Positions 1 through 5,419 of a DNA stretch of 5,419 bases are shown in pieces. Both the position numbers and the translations under genes were made by a program. The DNA comes from CAZNRY01 sp964575675 (GTDB taxonomy: Bacteria; Eisenbacteria; RBG-16-71-46; CAIMUX01; VGJL01), in assembly GCA_964575675.1 (NCBI GenBank), contig CAZNRY010000212.1, forward strand, positions 1-5,419, given 5' to 3'. The notes beneath the pieces were generated by a model. That model worked only from the letters and a program-made list of their open reading frames with translations, was not told the DNA's origin and ran no database searches. The first letter of the stretch is position 1; every line of letters starts with the position of its first letter.

Positions 1-748
1 CGTAGAGGGGAAGCTGCGCGGACTTTCCCGCCGCGCCCATGAAGAGCAGAAGGCAGGCGGCAGTGACGACCCCCGGGGCGAAGTGCCCTGCGGCGGATGC
101 GATCTCGCGGTAGGTCAGTCCCGTTGGACCTGCCTGAACGAGCGTCCAGAAGATCAGGAAAATCCCGAGGAGGAAGCCGAAGTCGCCGATCCGGTTGACG
201 ATGAAAGCCTTGTTCCCGGCGATCGCCTTCTCGTCGTCCGTATGCCAGAAGCCGATCAGGAGGTAGGAGCAGAGTCCCACGCCCTCCCAACCCACGAACA
301 TCGGCAGCAGGCCGTCCCCCAAGACGAGGAGGGTCATCGCGAAGGTAAAAAGGTTCAGGTAGGCGAAGTATCGCGCGTAGCCCCGATCGTGTCCCATGTA
401 GCCGATCGAGTAGATGTGGATCAGCGAGCCGATCCCGGTCACGAAGAGAAGCATGACGGCCGATAGCGGATCGAAGAGGAATCCGAGGTTCACGTCGAGC
501 CGTCCCACCGCGATCCAGCTGAAGACGGTCTGCGTCAGCTCGCGGGAGCCCGTCGGGAGCCCGCGGAGCTGGCTGAATGCGGCGAGCGTGACGAAGAAGG
601 AGAGCACCGGCGCGAGTGGACCGACCACGCTGACGATCCCGCGGCCGGAGGCGTGCTCGCGGTGGCTGGTCGCGAGGGCGATCGCGCCGTTCACGATGCT
701 CCCGATCAGGGGGAAGAGCGGGATCCAGAGGAGTGTCGCGACTTCCAC
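1..748 (-). CDS. nuoL: NADH-quinone oxidoreductase subunit L (NuoL), 5' part, cut by window edge
   Basis: NuoL is the distal, antiporter-like proton-pumping membrane subunit of complex I. The first 249 residues are visible out of the usual 600-700, and the gene runs off the left edge in frame. The translation starts MEVATLLWIPLFPLIGS and is almost entirely hydrophobic. The family's functional residues are present. Glu155 lies in the FVGWEGVGLCSYLLIGFW segment (the TM5 glutamate), and Lys242 lies in GAAGKSAQLPLY (the TM7 lysine). The conserved AFIVNRIGDFGF stretch is at 181-192. The start is a GTG at 748-746. It is the first possible start after an in-frame TAG (the nuoK stop, 760-758), with a G-rich run GGGGG (758-754) five bases upstream as a plausible ribosome binding site. 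It lies nine bases after nuoK. NuoM, NuoN and MrpA/MrpD are homologous, but position after nuoK and the motifs fit NuoL. Confidence 0.97.
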   Translation of the reverse strand, partial: MEVATLLWIPLFPLIGSIVNGAIALATSHREHASGRGIVSVVGPLAPVLSFFVTLAAFSQLRGLPTGSRELTQTVFSWIAVGRLDVNLGFLFDPLSAVMLLFVTGIGSLIHIYSIGYMGHDRGYARYFAYLNLFTFAMTLLVLGDGLLPMFVGWEGVGLCSYLLIGFWHTDDEKAIAGNKAFIVNRIGDFGFLLGIFLIFWTLVQAGPTGLTYREIASAAGHFAPGVVTAACLLLFMGAAGKSAQLPLY

Positions 749-757
749 TTCTGCCCC

Positions 758-1066
758 CTACTCCTTCAGCGCGCTCATGTCGCCAAGATCGACGGTTCGG
801 CGCAGTCTGTAGATTTCGACCAGGATCGCGAGCCCCACGGCCGCTTCCACCGCCGCGATCGCGATGACGAAAAAGACGATCACGTGGCCGTCGGGACTTA
901 GCCAGTGCCGCGCGAAGGCGGCGAAGGCGAGGTTCACGGCATTCAACATCAGCTCGACCGACATGAAAACGATGAGGGCGTTCCTCCGCGAAAGAACGCC
1001 GAGCGCCCCCACGAAGAAGAGGATGATCGCAAGCCCCACGTAGTGGCCGAGCGGAACCGGGCCCAT
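758..1066 (-). CDS. nuoK: NADH-quinone oxidoreductase subunit K (NuoK)
   Basis: NuoK is a small membrane subunit (MrpC-like) of the complex I proton channel between NuoJ and NuoN. The protein is 102 residues, the standard length (E. coli about 100). It has three hydrophobic segments at roughly 8-25, 30-52 and 61-84. The two membrane-buried glutamates needed for coupling in the family are present: Glu38 in SVELMLNAVNL and Glu74 in IAAVEAAVGLAI. The RRN motif before TM2 is at 27-29. The ATG at 1066-1064 follows the nuoJ stop by a single base. A strong Shine-Dalgarno run inside the nuoJ 3' end (AGGGGGGAG, 1079-1071) lies four bases upstream, which supports this start. The final residues are a charged LKE before TAG. 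Nothing is unusual about the gene. Confidence 0.98.
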   Translation of the reverse strand: MGPVPLGHYVGLAIILFFVGALGVLSRRNALIVFMSVELMLNAVNLAFAAFARHWLSPDGHVIVFFVIAIAAVEAAVGLAILVEIYRLRRTVDLGDMSALKE

Positions 1067-1067
1067 G

Positions 1068-1562
1068 TCACTCCCCCCTCTTTGCGAGAACCACCGCTCC
1101 CAGGATTCCCACCAGGAGGATCAGGCCGACGATCTCGAGCTCGATCATGTGGCGCCCGAACAGGACGCTCCCCATCTCCTCGGCCGTCCCGAAAGACGGC
1201 GGGGCGGGCGTCCAGAGCCCCGGCAGCCCGCGGACGGCGCGGAGAGAGACCAGGCACCCGAGCGCGCAGATCGCCGCCGATACGGCAAACCGGCGCGGCT
1301 CGAGCCTCATCGATCGCAAATCTGCGTCCGCCAGATTAAGGAGCATGATGACGAAGATGACCAGGACGATGATCGCCCCCGCGTAGACCAGGATCTGGAG
1401 GGCGAAGAGAAGGTGCGCGTCGAGGCCGGCGAACAGCCCCGCAACGGCCAGCAGGCAAACGGCGAGGGCGAGCGCGCTCGCCAGCGGATTTCGCCGCGTG
1501 ATCGTGACGACGGCAGATGCGACGGCGATCGCAGCCAGTATCCAGAACAGAATCGGGTTCAC
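1068..1562 (-). CDS. nuoJ: NADH-quinone oxidoreductase subunit J (NuoJ)
   Basis: NuoJ is a membrane subunit of complex I that links the quinone-site subunit NuoH to the antiporter-like subunits. The protein is 164 residues, close to the common bacterial length. It has about five hydrophobic segments, at roughly 2-20, 27-46, 52-76, 91-108 and 138-160. The TM3 signature QILVYAGAIIVLVIF (56-70) is intact; this is the stretch whose pi-bulge changes conformation during turnover in studied complexes. The RRNPLASAL stretch at 23-31 is also typical. The loop between TM4 and TM5 (about 111-136) is short and polar. The start is a GTG at 1562-1560, six bases after the nuoI stop and in the same frame as nuoI. 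The upstream stop means no longer start is possible. The GGTGAG just before it is a close, imperfect ribosome binding site. The family call is firm; the GTG start is the only reasonable one. Confidence 0.96.
   Translation of the reverse strand: MNPILFWILAAIAVASAVVTITRRNPLASALALAVCLLAVAGLFAGLDAHLLFALQILVYAGAIIVLVIFVIMLLNLADADLRSMRLEPRRFAVSAAICALGCLVSLRAVRGLPGLWTPAPPSFGTAEEMGSVLFGRHMIELEIVGLILLVGILGAVVLAKRGE
1071..1079 (-). promoter_or_regulatory. Ribosome binding site of nuoK
   Basis: AGGGGGGAG on the minus strand lies inside the final codons of nuoJ (encoding RGE), four bases before the nuoK ATG at 1066. It supports that ATG as the true start. Confidence 0.7.
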
Positions 1563-1573
1563 CTCACCTCACC
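1559..1573 (-). repeat. Triple GGTGA pentamer at the nuoI/nuoJ junction
   Basis: Three perfect head-to-tail copies of GGTGA (minus strand; TCACC on plus) span the junction. The first copy supplies the nuoI TGA stop (1571-1569), the second acts as the only Shine-Dalgarno-like sequence, and the third supplies the GTG start of nuoJ (1562-1560). The repeat is seen directly. That it influences translation of nuoJ is inference. Confidence 0.85.
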
Positions 1574-2177
1574 ACGAAGCCGGGATCGGCCCCTTCCGGG
1601 GCGGCTTGCCCCGCTCCGGGGTCTCCTCCGGCGTGTCGGGAGGAGACGCGGGCGTCCCCTTCGATCTCGCCGCTTCACCGTCGGCCGGCTGCTCCTTCCA
1701 CTCCTCCCCATGCCCGCGGAGGAGGAAGTCGATGTGGAATATGAAATCCTCCCGTTTGTCGCTCACGATCGAGATCTCACCGGTGTCCATCCGGATCGCG
1801 TCCTCGGGACAGGCCTCGACGCAGTAGCCGCAGAAAACACAGCGGAGCAGATCGATGTCGAAGACCTTCGGGCGTTTCTCAATCGTCGACTCCGGCGATT
1901 CCTCCGCAACGATCTTGATGCAGCGCGCAGGGCACGCCGTCGCGCACATGTAGCACGCCACGCACTTCGGGGATCCGTCCTCCCGCACGGTGAGCCGGTG
2001 GCGTCCCTTCAACCGCACCGGGAGCGGCTTCGGTTCCTCGGGATACTGCACCGTCGGCATCCGCTTCTGATGTGCGAGGTTTCGGAGGAGGTGACCGATC
2101 GTGACCGACATCCCGCGGATCACCTCGAATAGGTAGATCCGCTCGTGCCATCGGAGGCGCGGGCTCGGGACCTTCAT
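1569..2177 (-). CDS. nuoI: NADH-quinone oxidoreductase subunit I (NuoI), 2x[4Fe-4S] with C-terminal tail
   Basis: NuoI is the peripheral-arm subunit of complex I that carries clusters N6a and N6b, passing electrons from NuoG toward NuoB (N2) and quinone. The protein is 202 residues. An amphipathic N-terminal segment (about 12-38) probably lies against the membrane. Two ferredoxin-type motifs follow. The first is CVACYMCATACP (Cys72, 75, 78, 82) and the second is CVFCGYCVEACP (Cys113, 116, 119, 123), all eight ligands present. After about residue 160 comes a 40-residue tail rich in Pro, Glu, Lys and Arg, with no cysteine and no hydrophobic segment. It makes the protein longer than E. coli NuoI (about 180) and is probably disordered. 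The ATG at 2177-2175 lies three bases after nuoH, with GGGGAGG (2190-2184) spaced six bases upstream. A stand-alone ferredoxin is unlikely given the N-terminus and the position. Confidence 0.98.
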   Translation of the reverse strand: MKVPSPRLRWHERIYLFEVIRGMSVTIGHLLRNLAHQKRMPTVQYPEEPKPLPVRLKGRHRLTVREDGSPKCVACYMCATACPARCIKIVAEESPESTIEKRPKVFDIDLLRCVFCGYCVEACPEDAIRMDTGEISIVSDKREDFIFHIDFLLRGHGEEWKEQPADGEAARSKGTPASPPDTPEETPERGKPPRKGPIPASW

Positions 2178-2180
2178 CCG

Positions 2181-3458
2181 CTACCTCCCCAACCAGCGCA
2201 GGACGGCGGCCGTCACCACGATGTTCGCCAGGGCCAGGGGAAGGAGGTTCTTCCAACCCAGGTTCATGAGCTGGTCGTAGCGGAAGCGGGGCAGCGTCCA
2301 CCGGATCCAGATGAAGCAGAAGGCGAAGAAGACGACCTTGCCGGCGAAGAAGAGGAACTGCACGACCCGCGCGAAGACAGCCGGACCGATCCCGGCGAGG
2401 GGAACGATCGACTCGACTCCGATCGCGGCCAGCGCGATTGCAGCGCCGGCGAAGAGCACGATCGCCCAGAAGTCCCCTTCGCCGCGCCGGGCATCCGCGT
2501 AGAGGCGTTTCAGGTCCTTCGACCAGCGGAGGCTCAACCACGCAAGGACGATTGCGGCCGCGGCCGCCACGGCGAGAGAGATCAGCAGCATCAGTCTGGC
2601 GTTCGCCTCGAGGCGCTCGGTCGGTAGCCAAGGCACCTGCCAACCGCCGAAGAAGAGGGTCGTCGTCAGCGCCGAGGCGACCACGATGTTCACGTATTCC
2701 GCCATGAAGAAGAGGGCGAACCTCAGGCTCGAGTACTCGACGTGATAGCCGATGATCTCGCTCTCACCTTCCGGGAGGTCGAAGGGGGTGCGGTTGCACT
2801 CGGCCACCGCGGCGATCATGAAGAGGATCCCGGCCAGAGGCTGCACGACGATCCCCCACATCGGAAGAAATCCGAAAAGGAGGCGCCCCTGCCCCTGGAC
2901 GATTCGGTTCAGGTCGAGCGTGCCGAAGACCATCAGGATCCCGATGACCGACATTCCGAGCGCGAGCTCATAGCTCACCATCTGGGCGGTGGCCCGCATC
3001 CCTCCCAGGATAGCGTAGCGATTGTTCGACCCCCAGCCGGCCAAGATGACCGCCAGGACGCCGAGCGATGCGATCGCGAAGATCCAGAGGAGACCCGCGT
3101 CGAGCTTCAGCGCCTGCCAGTGGAGCACGTGCTGCCCCACGGTTAGATCGTCGGCCACGGGAATCACGGCGAAGGTCAACAGCGCCACCGTCATCATCAT
3201 CGCCGGGGCGAGGGTGAAATAGAACCGGTTGACCTGGCCCGGCGTCACGTCCTCCTTGAAGACGAGCTTCACGACGTCGGCGATCGTGTGGATGATCCCG
3301 CCCAAACGGACCCCCATGATCGCCGCGCGGTTCGGCCCCGTGCGGTCCTGCATGAAGGCCGACGCCTTCCGCTCGAACCAGACGAGCACCGGAATCATCG
3401 ACAGCTCGAAGAGCCAGACAAGAACGGCCGTGCCGGCGTGTGCGAGGAAGGTCGGCAT
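2181..3458 (-). CDS. nuoH: NADH-quinone oxidoreductase subunit H (NuoH), long form with internal insertion
   Basis: NuoH is the membrane subunit at the foot of the peripheral arm; it forms much of the quinone cavity and the entry to the proton path. The protein is 425 residues, against about 325 in E. coli. Family signatures run in order: ERKASAFMQDRTGPNRA (29-45), FKEDVTP (67-73), GWGSNNRYAILGGMRA (141-156), the quinone-loop AECNRTPFDLPEGESE (219-234) followed by GYHVEYS (237-243), and RWTLPRFRYDQLMNLGWK (386-403). About 85 residues (roughly 281-365) are inserted between the TM6 FFGGW and the next helix. They hold two extra hydrophobic segments (about 289-309 and 331-353), giving about ten in all instead of eight. 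The start ATG at 3458-3456 shares one base with the nuoG stop (TGATG). The reading frame stays open upstream to 3962, but that part is Arg/Pro-rich noise antisense-free of family signal and overlaps nuoG, so it is not coding. Confidence 0.97.
   Translation of the reverse strand: MPTFLAHAGTAVLVWLFELSMIPVLVWFERKASAFMQDRTGPNRAAIMGVRLGGIIHTIADVVKLVFKEDVTPGQVNRFYFTLAPAMMMTVALLTFAVIPVADDLTVGQHVLHWQALKLDAGLLWIFAIASLGVLAVILAGWGSNNRYAILGGMRATAQMVSYELALGMSVIGILMVFGTLDLNRIVQGQGRLLFGFLPMWGIVVQPLAGILFMIAAVAECNRTPFDLPEGESEIIGYHVEYSSLRFALFFMAEYVNIVVASALTTTLFFGGWQVPWLPTERLEANARLMLLISLAVAAAAAIVLAWLSLRWSKDLKRLYADARRGEGDFWAIVLFAGAAIALAAIGVESIVPLAGIGPAVFARVVQFLFFAGKVVFFAFCFIWIRWTLPRFRYDQLMNLGWKNLLPLALANIVVTAAVLRWLGR
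2184..2190 (-). promoter_or_regulatory. Ribosome binding site of nuoI
   Basis: GGGGAGG on the minus strand is a near-consensus Shine-Dalgarno sequence six bases before the nuoI ATG at 2177. It overlaps the last codon of nuoH. It is one of the two strong sites in the window and fixes the nuoI start. Confidence 0.75.
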
Positions 3459-3460
3459 CA
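3456..3460 (-). promoter_or_regulatory. TGATG stop-start overlap, nuoG/nuoH
   Basis: The nuoG TGA and the nuoH ATG share one base, as at nuoF/nuoG. The upstream sequence (GGGCGGGATGGCGCC) again lacks a clear Shine-Dalgarno match, suggesting translational coupling (inference). Confidence 0.7.
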
Positions 3461-5095
3461 GGCGCCATCCCGCCCGGTCGACGCGTCCTGCGCACCCGGC
3501 GCCACGCGGAGGGAACGAATCGGCATCCCGCCGTCGCCGATCTCGGCGGGGCTCATCCCGGCGAACTCGGGGACGGTCTCCGACATCTCCTTCCATATCT
3601 GGTTCAGGTTGACCCAACCGAACGGCGCCCCGAGCCCCGCCGCGATCCTCTGCAGCAGTTCGGCAACCGGGAGCGCGTCGCCCCGCGGGGCCATCGCCTT
3701 GCGGAATCGCTGCACGCGCCCCTCGAAGGTCGTGAAGGTCCCATCCGATTCGGAGTGGGGCGCGATCGGGTGCACGATTCCCGCCGCGGCGGTCGTTGGG
3801 CCGAGGTTCGTCGCGAGCGCGATCACCGTCCCGAACCCTCTGAGGAGCTCGGCGGCAGCCGGATCGTGACGAAGCAGATCGTTCTGGATCAGGATCGCGA
3901 CCTTCCCCCCGCCCCGCAGGACGGAACGGGGATCGCCCGTCGGCAGGCCGAGGATCTCGCACCCCCTGCGATTGGGATTCGGGTCCGCGCGACGGAGGAT
4001 CGCGTCATCCTTCCCCATCGGCTCCAGGCTCCCGGCCCCGACGCGACGGGTGCAGAGGACCTTCTCGGCGAAGAGACGGGCCGCATAGAGCGACTCGTTG
4101 GACAACTTGGGCGAGAGAATCAAGGCGATGGAATCGGAGCCACCCTGCGCGCCTCGCCCGCCCCGCGCGGCAGCCTCCGAGCCCCGCGCGGCCGGGATTT
4201 CGGGCTTCAGGGCCTCGACGATCGCCCGCAGGGCCTCCGTGTGGGTCGATTCGCTCCCGGCGAGACTTGCCGCCTCGCATCGCCCATCGTTCAAGGCGTG
4301 GTAGGAGAGCCTTCCCTCGTCGCACATCCACCAACGGTTCACGGCCTGGTTCTCGCGCGGACGATAGCGATGAACGGTGCCGTCATTGTGCTCCAGGTAG
4401 ATGTTGCAGCCCCGGCTGCAACCCGGACAGATCGAGTTCACGGTCGACAGGAACCAGACCCTGCACTTGAAGCGAAAGTCCTTGCTCGTCAACGCTCCCA
4501 CGGGACAGATGTCGACCGTGTTCAGGCTGTAGGCGTTGTCGAGCGGACGGTCGGGATAGACGCCGATTTCGCTCCGGTTGCCGCGATTGATCACGCGCAA
4601 CTCCCCGGTTCCGGTGACCGTGTCGCAGAAGCGCACGCACCGGGTGCAGAGCACGCACCGCTCGGCGTCCAGGACGACGTGCGGCCCCACATCGACGACC
4701 TTGCGCTTGTGCACCTTGGGCAGATCGAGCCGGCTCTCGTACTGGCCGTGGCGCATGTAGAAATCCTGAAGAAGGCACTCTCCCGATTGATCGCAGATCG
4801 GGCAGTCGAGGGGATGATTCAGGAAGAAGAACTCGAGGACCGCCTTGCGTAGGTTCTTCACGTTCTCGGTGTTCGTGCGGACCCTGAGGCCTTCCTTCAC
4901 GAAGGTATTGCAGGCGATCTGAGGCTTCGGGGAGCCCTCGATCTCGATCAGACAGAGGCGGCAATTGCCGTCCACCCCCAGACCTGGGTGGTAGCAAAAA
5001 TGCGGGATCTCGATCCCCAGCAGCCTGGCCGCCTGGATCATGTTCAGTCCCTCGGGGACGTCGATCTCGCGATCGTCGATCTGGACGCGCGGCAT
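3458..5095 (-). CDS. nuoG: NADH-quinone oxidoreductase subunit G (NuoG), compact form with N7 motif
   Basis: NuoG is the large iron-sulfur subunit of the complex I peripheral arm, relaying electrons from NuoF to NuoI. At 545 residues it is short (E. coli about 908, Thermus about 783). The N-terminal part is complete. N1b [2Fe-2S] ligands are Cys34, 45, 48 and 62. N5 ligands are His94, Cys98, 101 and 107 (HPLDCPICDQSGEC). N4 ligands are Cys147, 150, 153 and 197, the last in DICPVGAL. A further C-x2-C-x3-C-x27-C pattern (Cys223, 226, 230, 258) matches the N7 site. The remaining 285 or so residues are a shrunken molybdopterin-oxidoreductase-like domain. They retain SPKLSNESLY (328-337) and the closing signature ESDGTFTTFEGRVQRFRKA (449-467), but no cofactor-binding Cys/Sec signature is seen. 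An Ala/Gly/Arg linker lies at about 301-320. The ATG at 5095 overlaps the nuoF stop by one base; the open frame upstream is a shadow of nuoF. Formate dehydrogenase or hydrogenase subunits share the N-terminus but not this context. Confidence 0.97.
   Translation of the reverse strand: MPRVQIDDREIDVPEGLNMIQAARLLGIEIPHFCYHPGLGVDGNCRLCLIEIEGSPKPQIACNTFVKEGLRVRTNTENVKNLRKAVLEFFFLNHPLDCPICDQSGECLLQDFYMRHGQYESRLDLPKVHKRKVVDVGPHVVLDAERCVLCTRCVRFCDTVTGTGELRVINRGNRSEIGVYPDRPLDNAYSLNTVDICPVGALTSKDFRFKCRVWFLSTVNSICPGCSRGCNIYLEHNDGTVHRYRPRENQAVNRWWMCDEGRLSYHALNDGRCEAASLAGSESTHTEALRAIVEALKPEIPAARGSEAAARGGRGAQGGSDSIALILSPKLSNESLYAARLFAEKVLCTRRVGAGSLEPMGKDDAILRRADPNPNRRGCEILGLPTGDPRSVLRGGGKVAILIQNDLLRHDPAAAELLRGFGTVIALATNLGPTTAAAGIVHPIAPHSESDGTFTTFEGRVQRFRKAMAPRGDALPVAELLQRIAAGLGAPFGWVNLNQIWKEMSETVPEFAGMSPAEIGDGGMPIRSLRVAPGAQDASTGRDGA
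4160..4192 (-). repeat. 12-bp direct repeat with 21-bp period inside nuoG linker
   Basis: The 12-mer GCCCCGCGCGGC (plus strand) occurs at 4160-4171 and again at 4181-4192. The 21-base period keeps frame, so the protein repeats AARG at residues 302-305 and 309-312. This is seen in the sequence. A small in-frame duplication in a flexible linker is the likely origin. Confidence 0.75.
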
Positions 5096-5097
5096 CA
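5093..5097 (-). promoter_or_regulatory. TGATG stop-start overlap, nuoF/nuoG
   Basis: The nuoF TGA and the nuoG ATG share one base. The preceding bases (GGGATGGTGTCC) contain no clear Shine-Dalgarno sequence, so termination-reinitiation coupling is the likely mode of nuoG translation (inference). Confidence 0.7.
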
Positions 5098-5419
5098 GGA
5101 CACCATCCCATGAGCGGCCGCCTCGCGCGCGGAGCGCATCGGGCACCGGCCGGCGCCGACGTGCCGCTCGAATTCTGCACGGAACTTCGTGACGAAGCTC
5201 GCAGCAGGCATCGCCGCGGCGTCGGAGAGAACGCAGATCGTCGTCCCGATCATGTTGCGCGTGATGGAGAGGATCTTGTCCATGTCCGCATGAGTCCCCC
5301 CGCCCGCTTCCAACCTCATGACCAGATCGCGCAGCCACCCGGTCCCTTCGCGGCACGGGGTGCACTGCCCGCACGATTCGTGCGCGTAAAACTTCCCCAG
5401 AATCGAGAAAGCCCAAACC
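5095..5419 (-). CDS. nuoF: NADH-quinone oxidoreductase subunit F (NuoF), 3' end only
   Basis: NuoF is the NADH- and FMN-binding subunit where electrons enter complex I. Only its last 107 residues are visible, because the gene begins beyond the right edge; the FMN and NADH sites are therefore outside the window. The visible part is the C-terminal helical domain that holds cluster N3. Three ligands sit in HESCGQCTPCREGTGWL (C-x2-C-x2-C), and the fourth is the Cys in GTTICVLSDAAAMP, about 40 residues later. The FRAEFERHV segment near the end is also typical. The protein ends AAAHGMVS at a TGA (5097-5095) whose last base is the first base of the nuoG ATG. HoxF and NAD-dependent formate dehydrogenase subunits have the same domain, but the following nuoG-L genes decide the call. 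Confidence 0.96.
   Translation of the reverse strand, partial: VWAFSILGKFYAHESCGQCTPCREGTGWLRDLVMRLEAGGGTHADMDKILSITRNMIGTTICVLSDAAAMPAASFVTKFRAEFERHVGAGRCPMRSAREAAAHGMVS

Noticed and set aside
83..901. Several plus-strand open frames opposite nuoL/nuoK
   Set aside because: They overlap the continuous minus-strand NuoL and NuoK frames, whose functional residues are intact. The plus-strand products look like charged noise.
1065..2132. Plus-strand open frame of 355 codons opposite nuoJ/nuoI
   Set aside because: It is a shadow of nuoI and nuoJ. It has a low-complexity Arg/Asp/Glu/Pro composition, no domain signature and no separate ribosome site that I can support.
1..3360. High density of GATC (about 57 by hand count in this part)
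   Set aside because: This is roughly 1.5 times the expectation from base composition. It is explained by frequent ATC (Ile) and GAT codons in GC-rich membrane-protein genes. There is no clustering that would suggest an origin or a methylation control region.
3459..3962. Possible N-terminal extension of nuoH
   Set aside because: The frame stays open upstream of the ATG at 3458, but this part overlaps nuoG and encodes Arg/Asp/Pro-rich sequence unlike any NuoH. The NuoH family start matches the ATG at 3458.
3440..4852. Long plus-strand open frame of 470 codons opposite nuoG/nuoH
   Set aside because: It is antisense to firmly identified nuoG and nuoH. Its translation is Arg/Pro/Glu/Asp-rich with no recognisable domain. 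Such open frames are expected opposite GC-rich genes.
3458..5095. NuoG as a formate dehydrogenase or [FeFe]-hydrogenase subunit
   Set aside because: The N-terminal Fe-S module is shared by these families. There is no H-cluster motif and no catalytic Cys/Sec or cofactor-binding pattern, and the flanking genes are nuoF and nuoH.
5096..5416. Possible N-terminal extension of nuoG
   Set aside because: The open frame upstream of 5095 is an out-of-frame reading of nuoF, whose own frame shows the N3 cysteine motif. NuoG homology begins at the PRVQIDDREIDVPEG segment.
1..5419. Mobile element, CRISPR, RNA gene or terminator
   Set aside because: The coding frames are continuous with gaps of nine bases or less. 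I saw no inverted-repeat ends, regular spacer arrays, tRNA-like folds or U-tract hairpins.

Overview
This window is a stretch of a respiratory complex I (NADH:quinone oxidoreductase) operon. Every gene is on the minus strand, so transcription runs from high to low coordinates. The order is nuoF (3' end only), nuoG, nuoH, nuoI, nuoJ, nuoK, nuoL (5' part only), the classical bacterial nuo order. The genes leave at most 9 bases between them. nuoF/nuoG and nuoG/nuoH overlap by one base (TGATG), and the other gaps are 3, 6, 1 and 9 bases. No promoter, terminator, RNA gene, mobile element or CRISPR array is visible, and no stretch longer than 300 bases lacks a gene.

The visible subunits follow the electron and proton path. 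NuoF carries the N3 cluster ligands. NuoG carries ligands for N1b, N5, N4 and N7. NuoI carries the N6a and N6b ligands. NuoH forms the quinone-site membrane subunit. NuoJ and NuoK form the connecting membrane channel, and NuoL is the distal antiporter-like proton pump. All key residues that can be checked are present, so this looks like a working complex I rather than a relic.

The organism appears to be a GC-rich bacterium (roughly 63-67% GC in lines I sampled). The compact NuoG and the long NuoH with an internal insertion point away from Enterobacteria and typical Alphaproteobacteria. My best guess is a deltaproteobacterial/Myxococcota-like lineage or a candidate phylum such as Eisenbacteria, at low confidence.

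I do not see an undescribed system here. The points worth a second look are variations within complex I. They are a NuoG with a much-reduced molybdopterin-type domain that still keeps the N7 cysteine motif, and a NuoH with about 85 extra residues holding two added hydrophobic segments. There is also a disordered tail on NuoI, a triple pentamer repeat that forms the nuoI stop/nuoJ start junction, and a small in-frame repeat in a NuoG linker.
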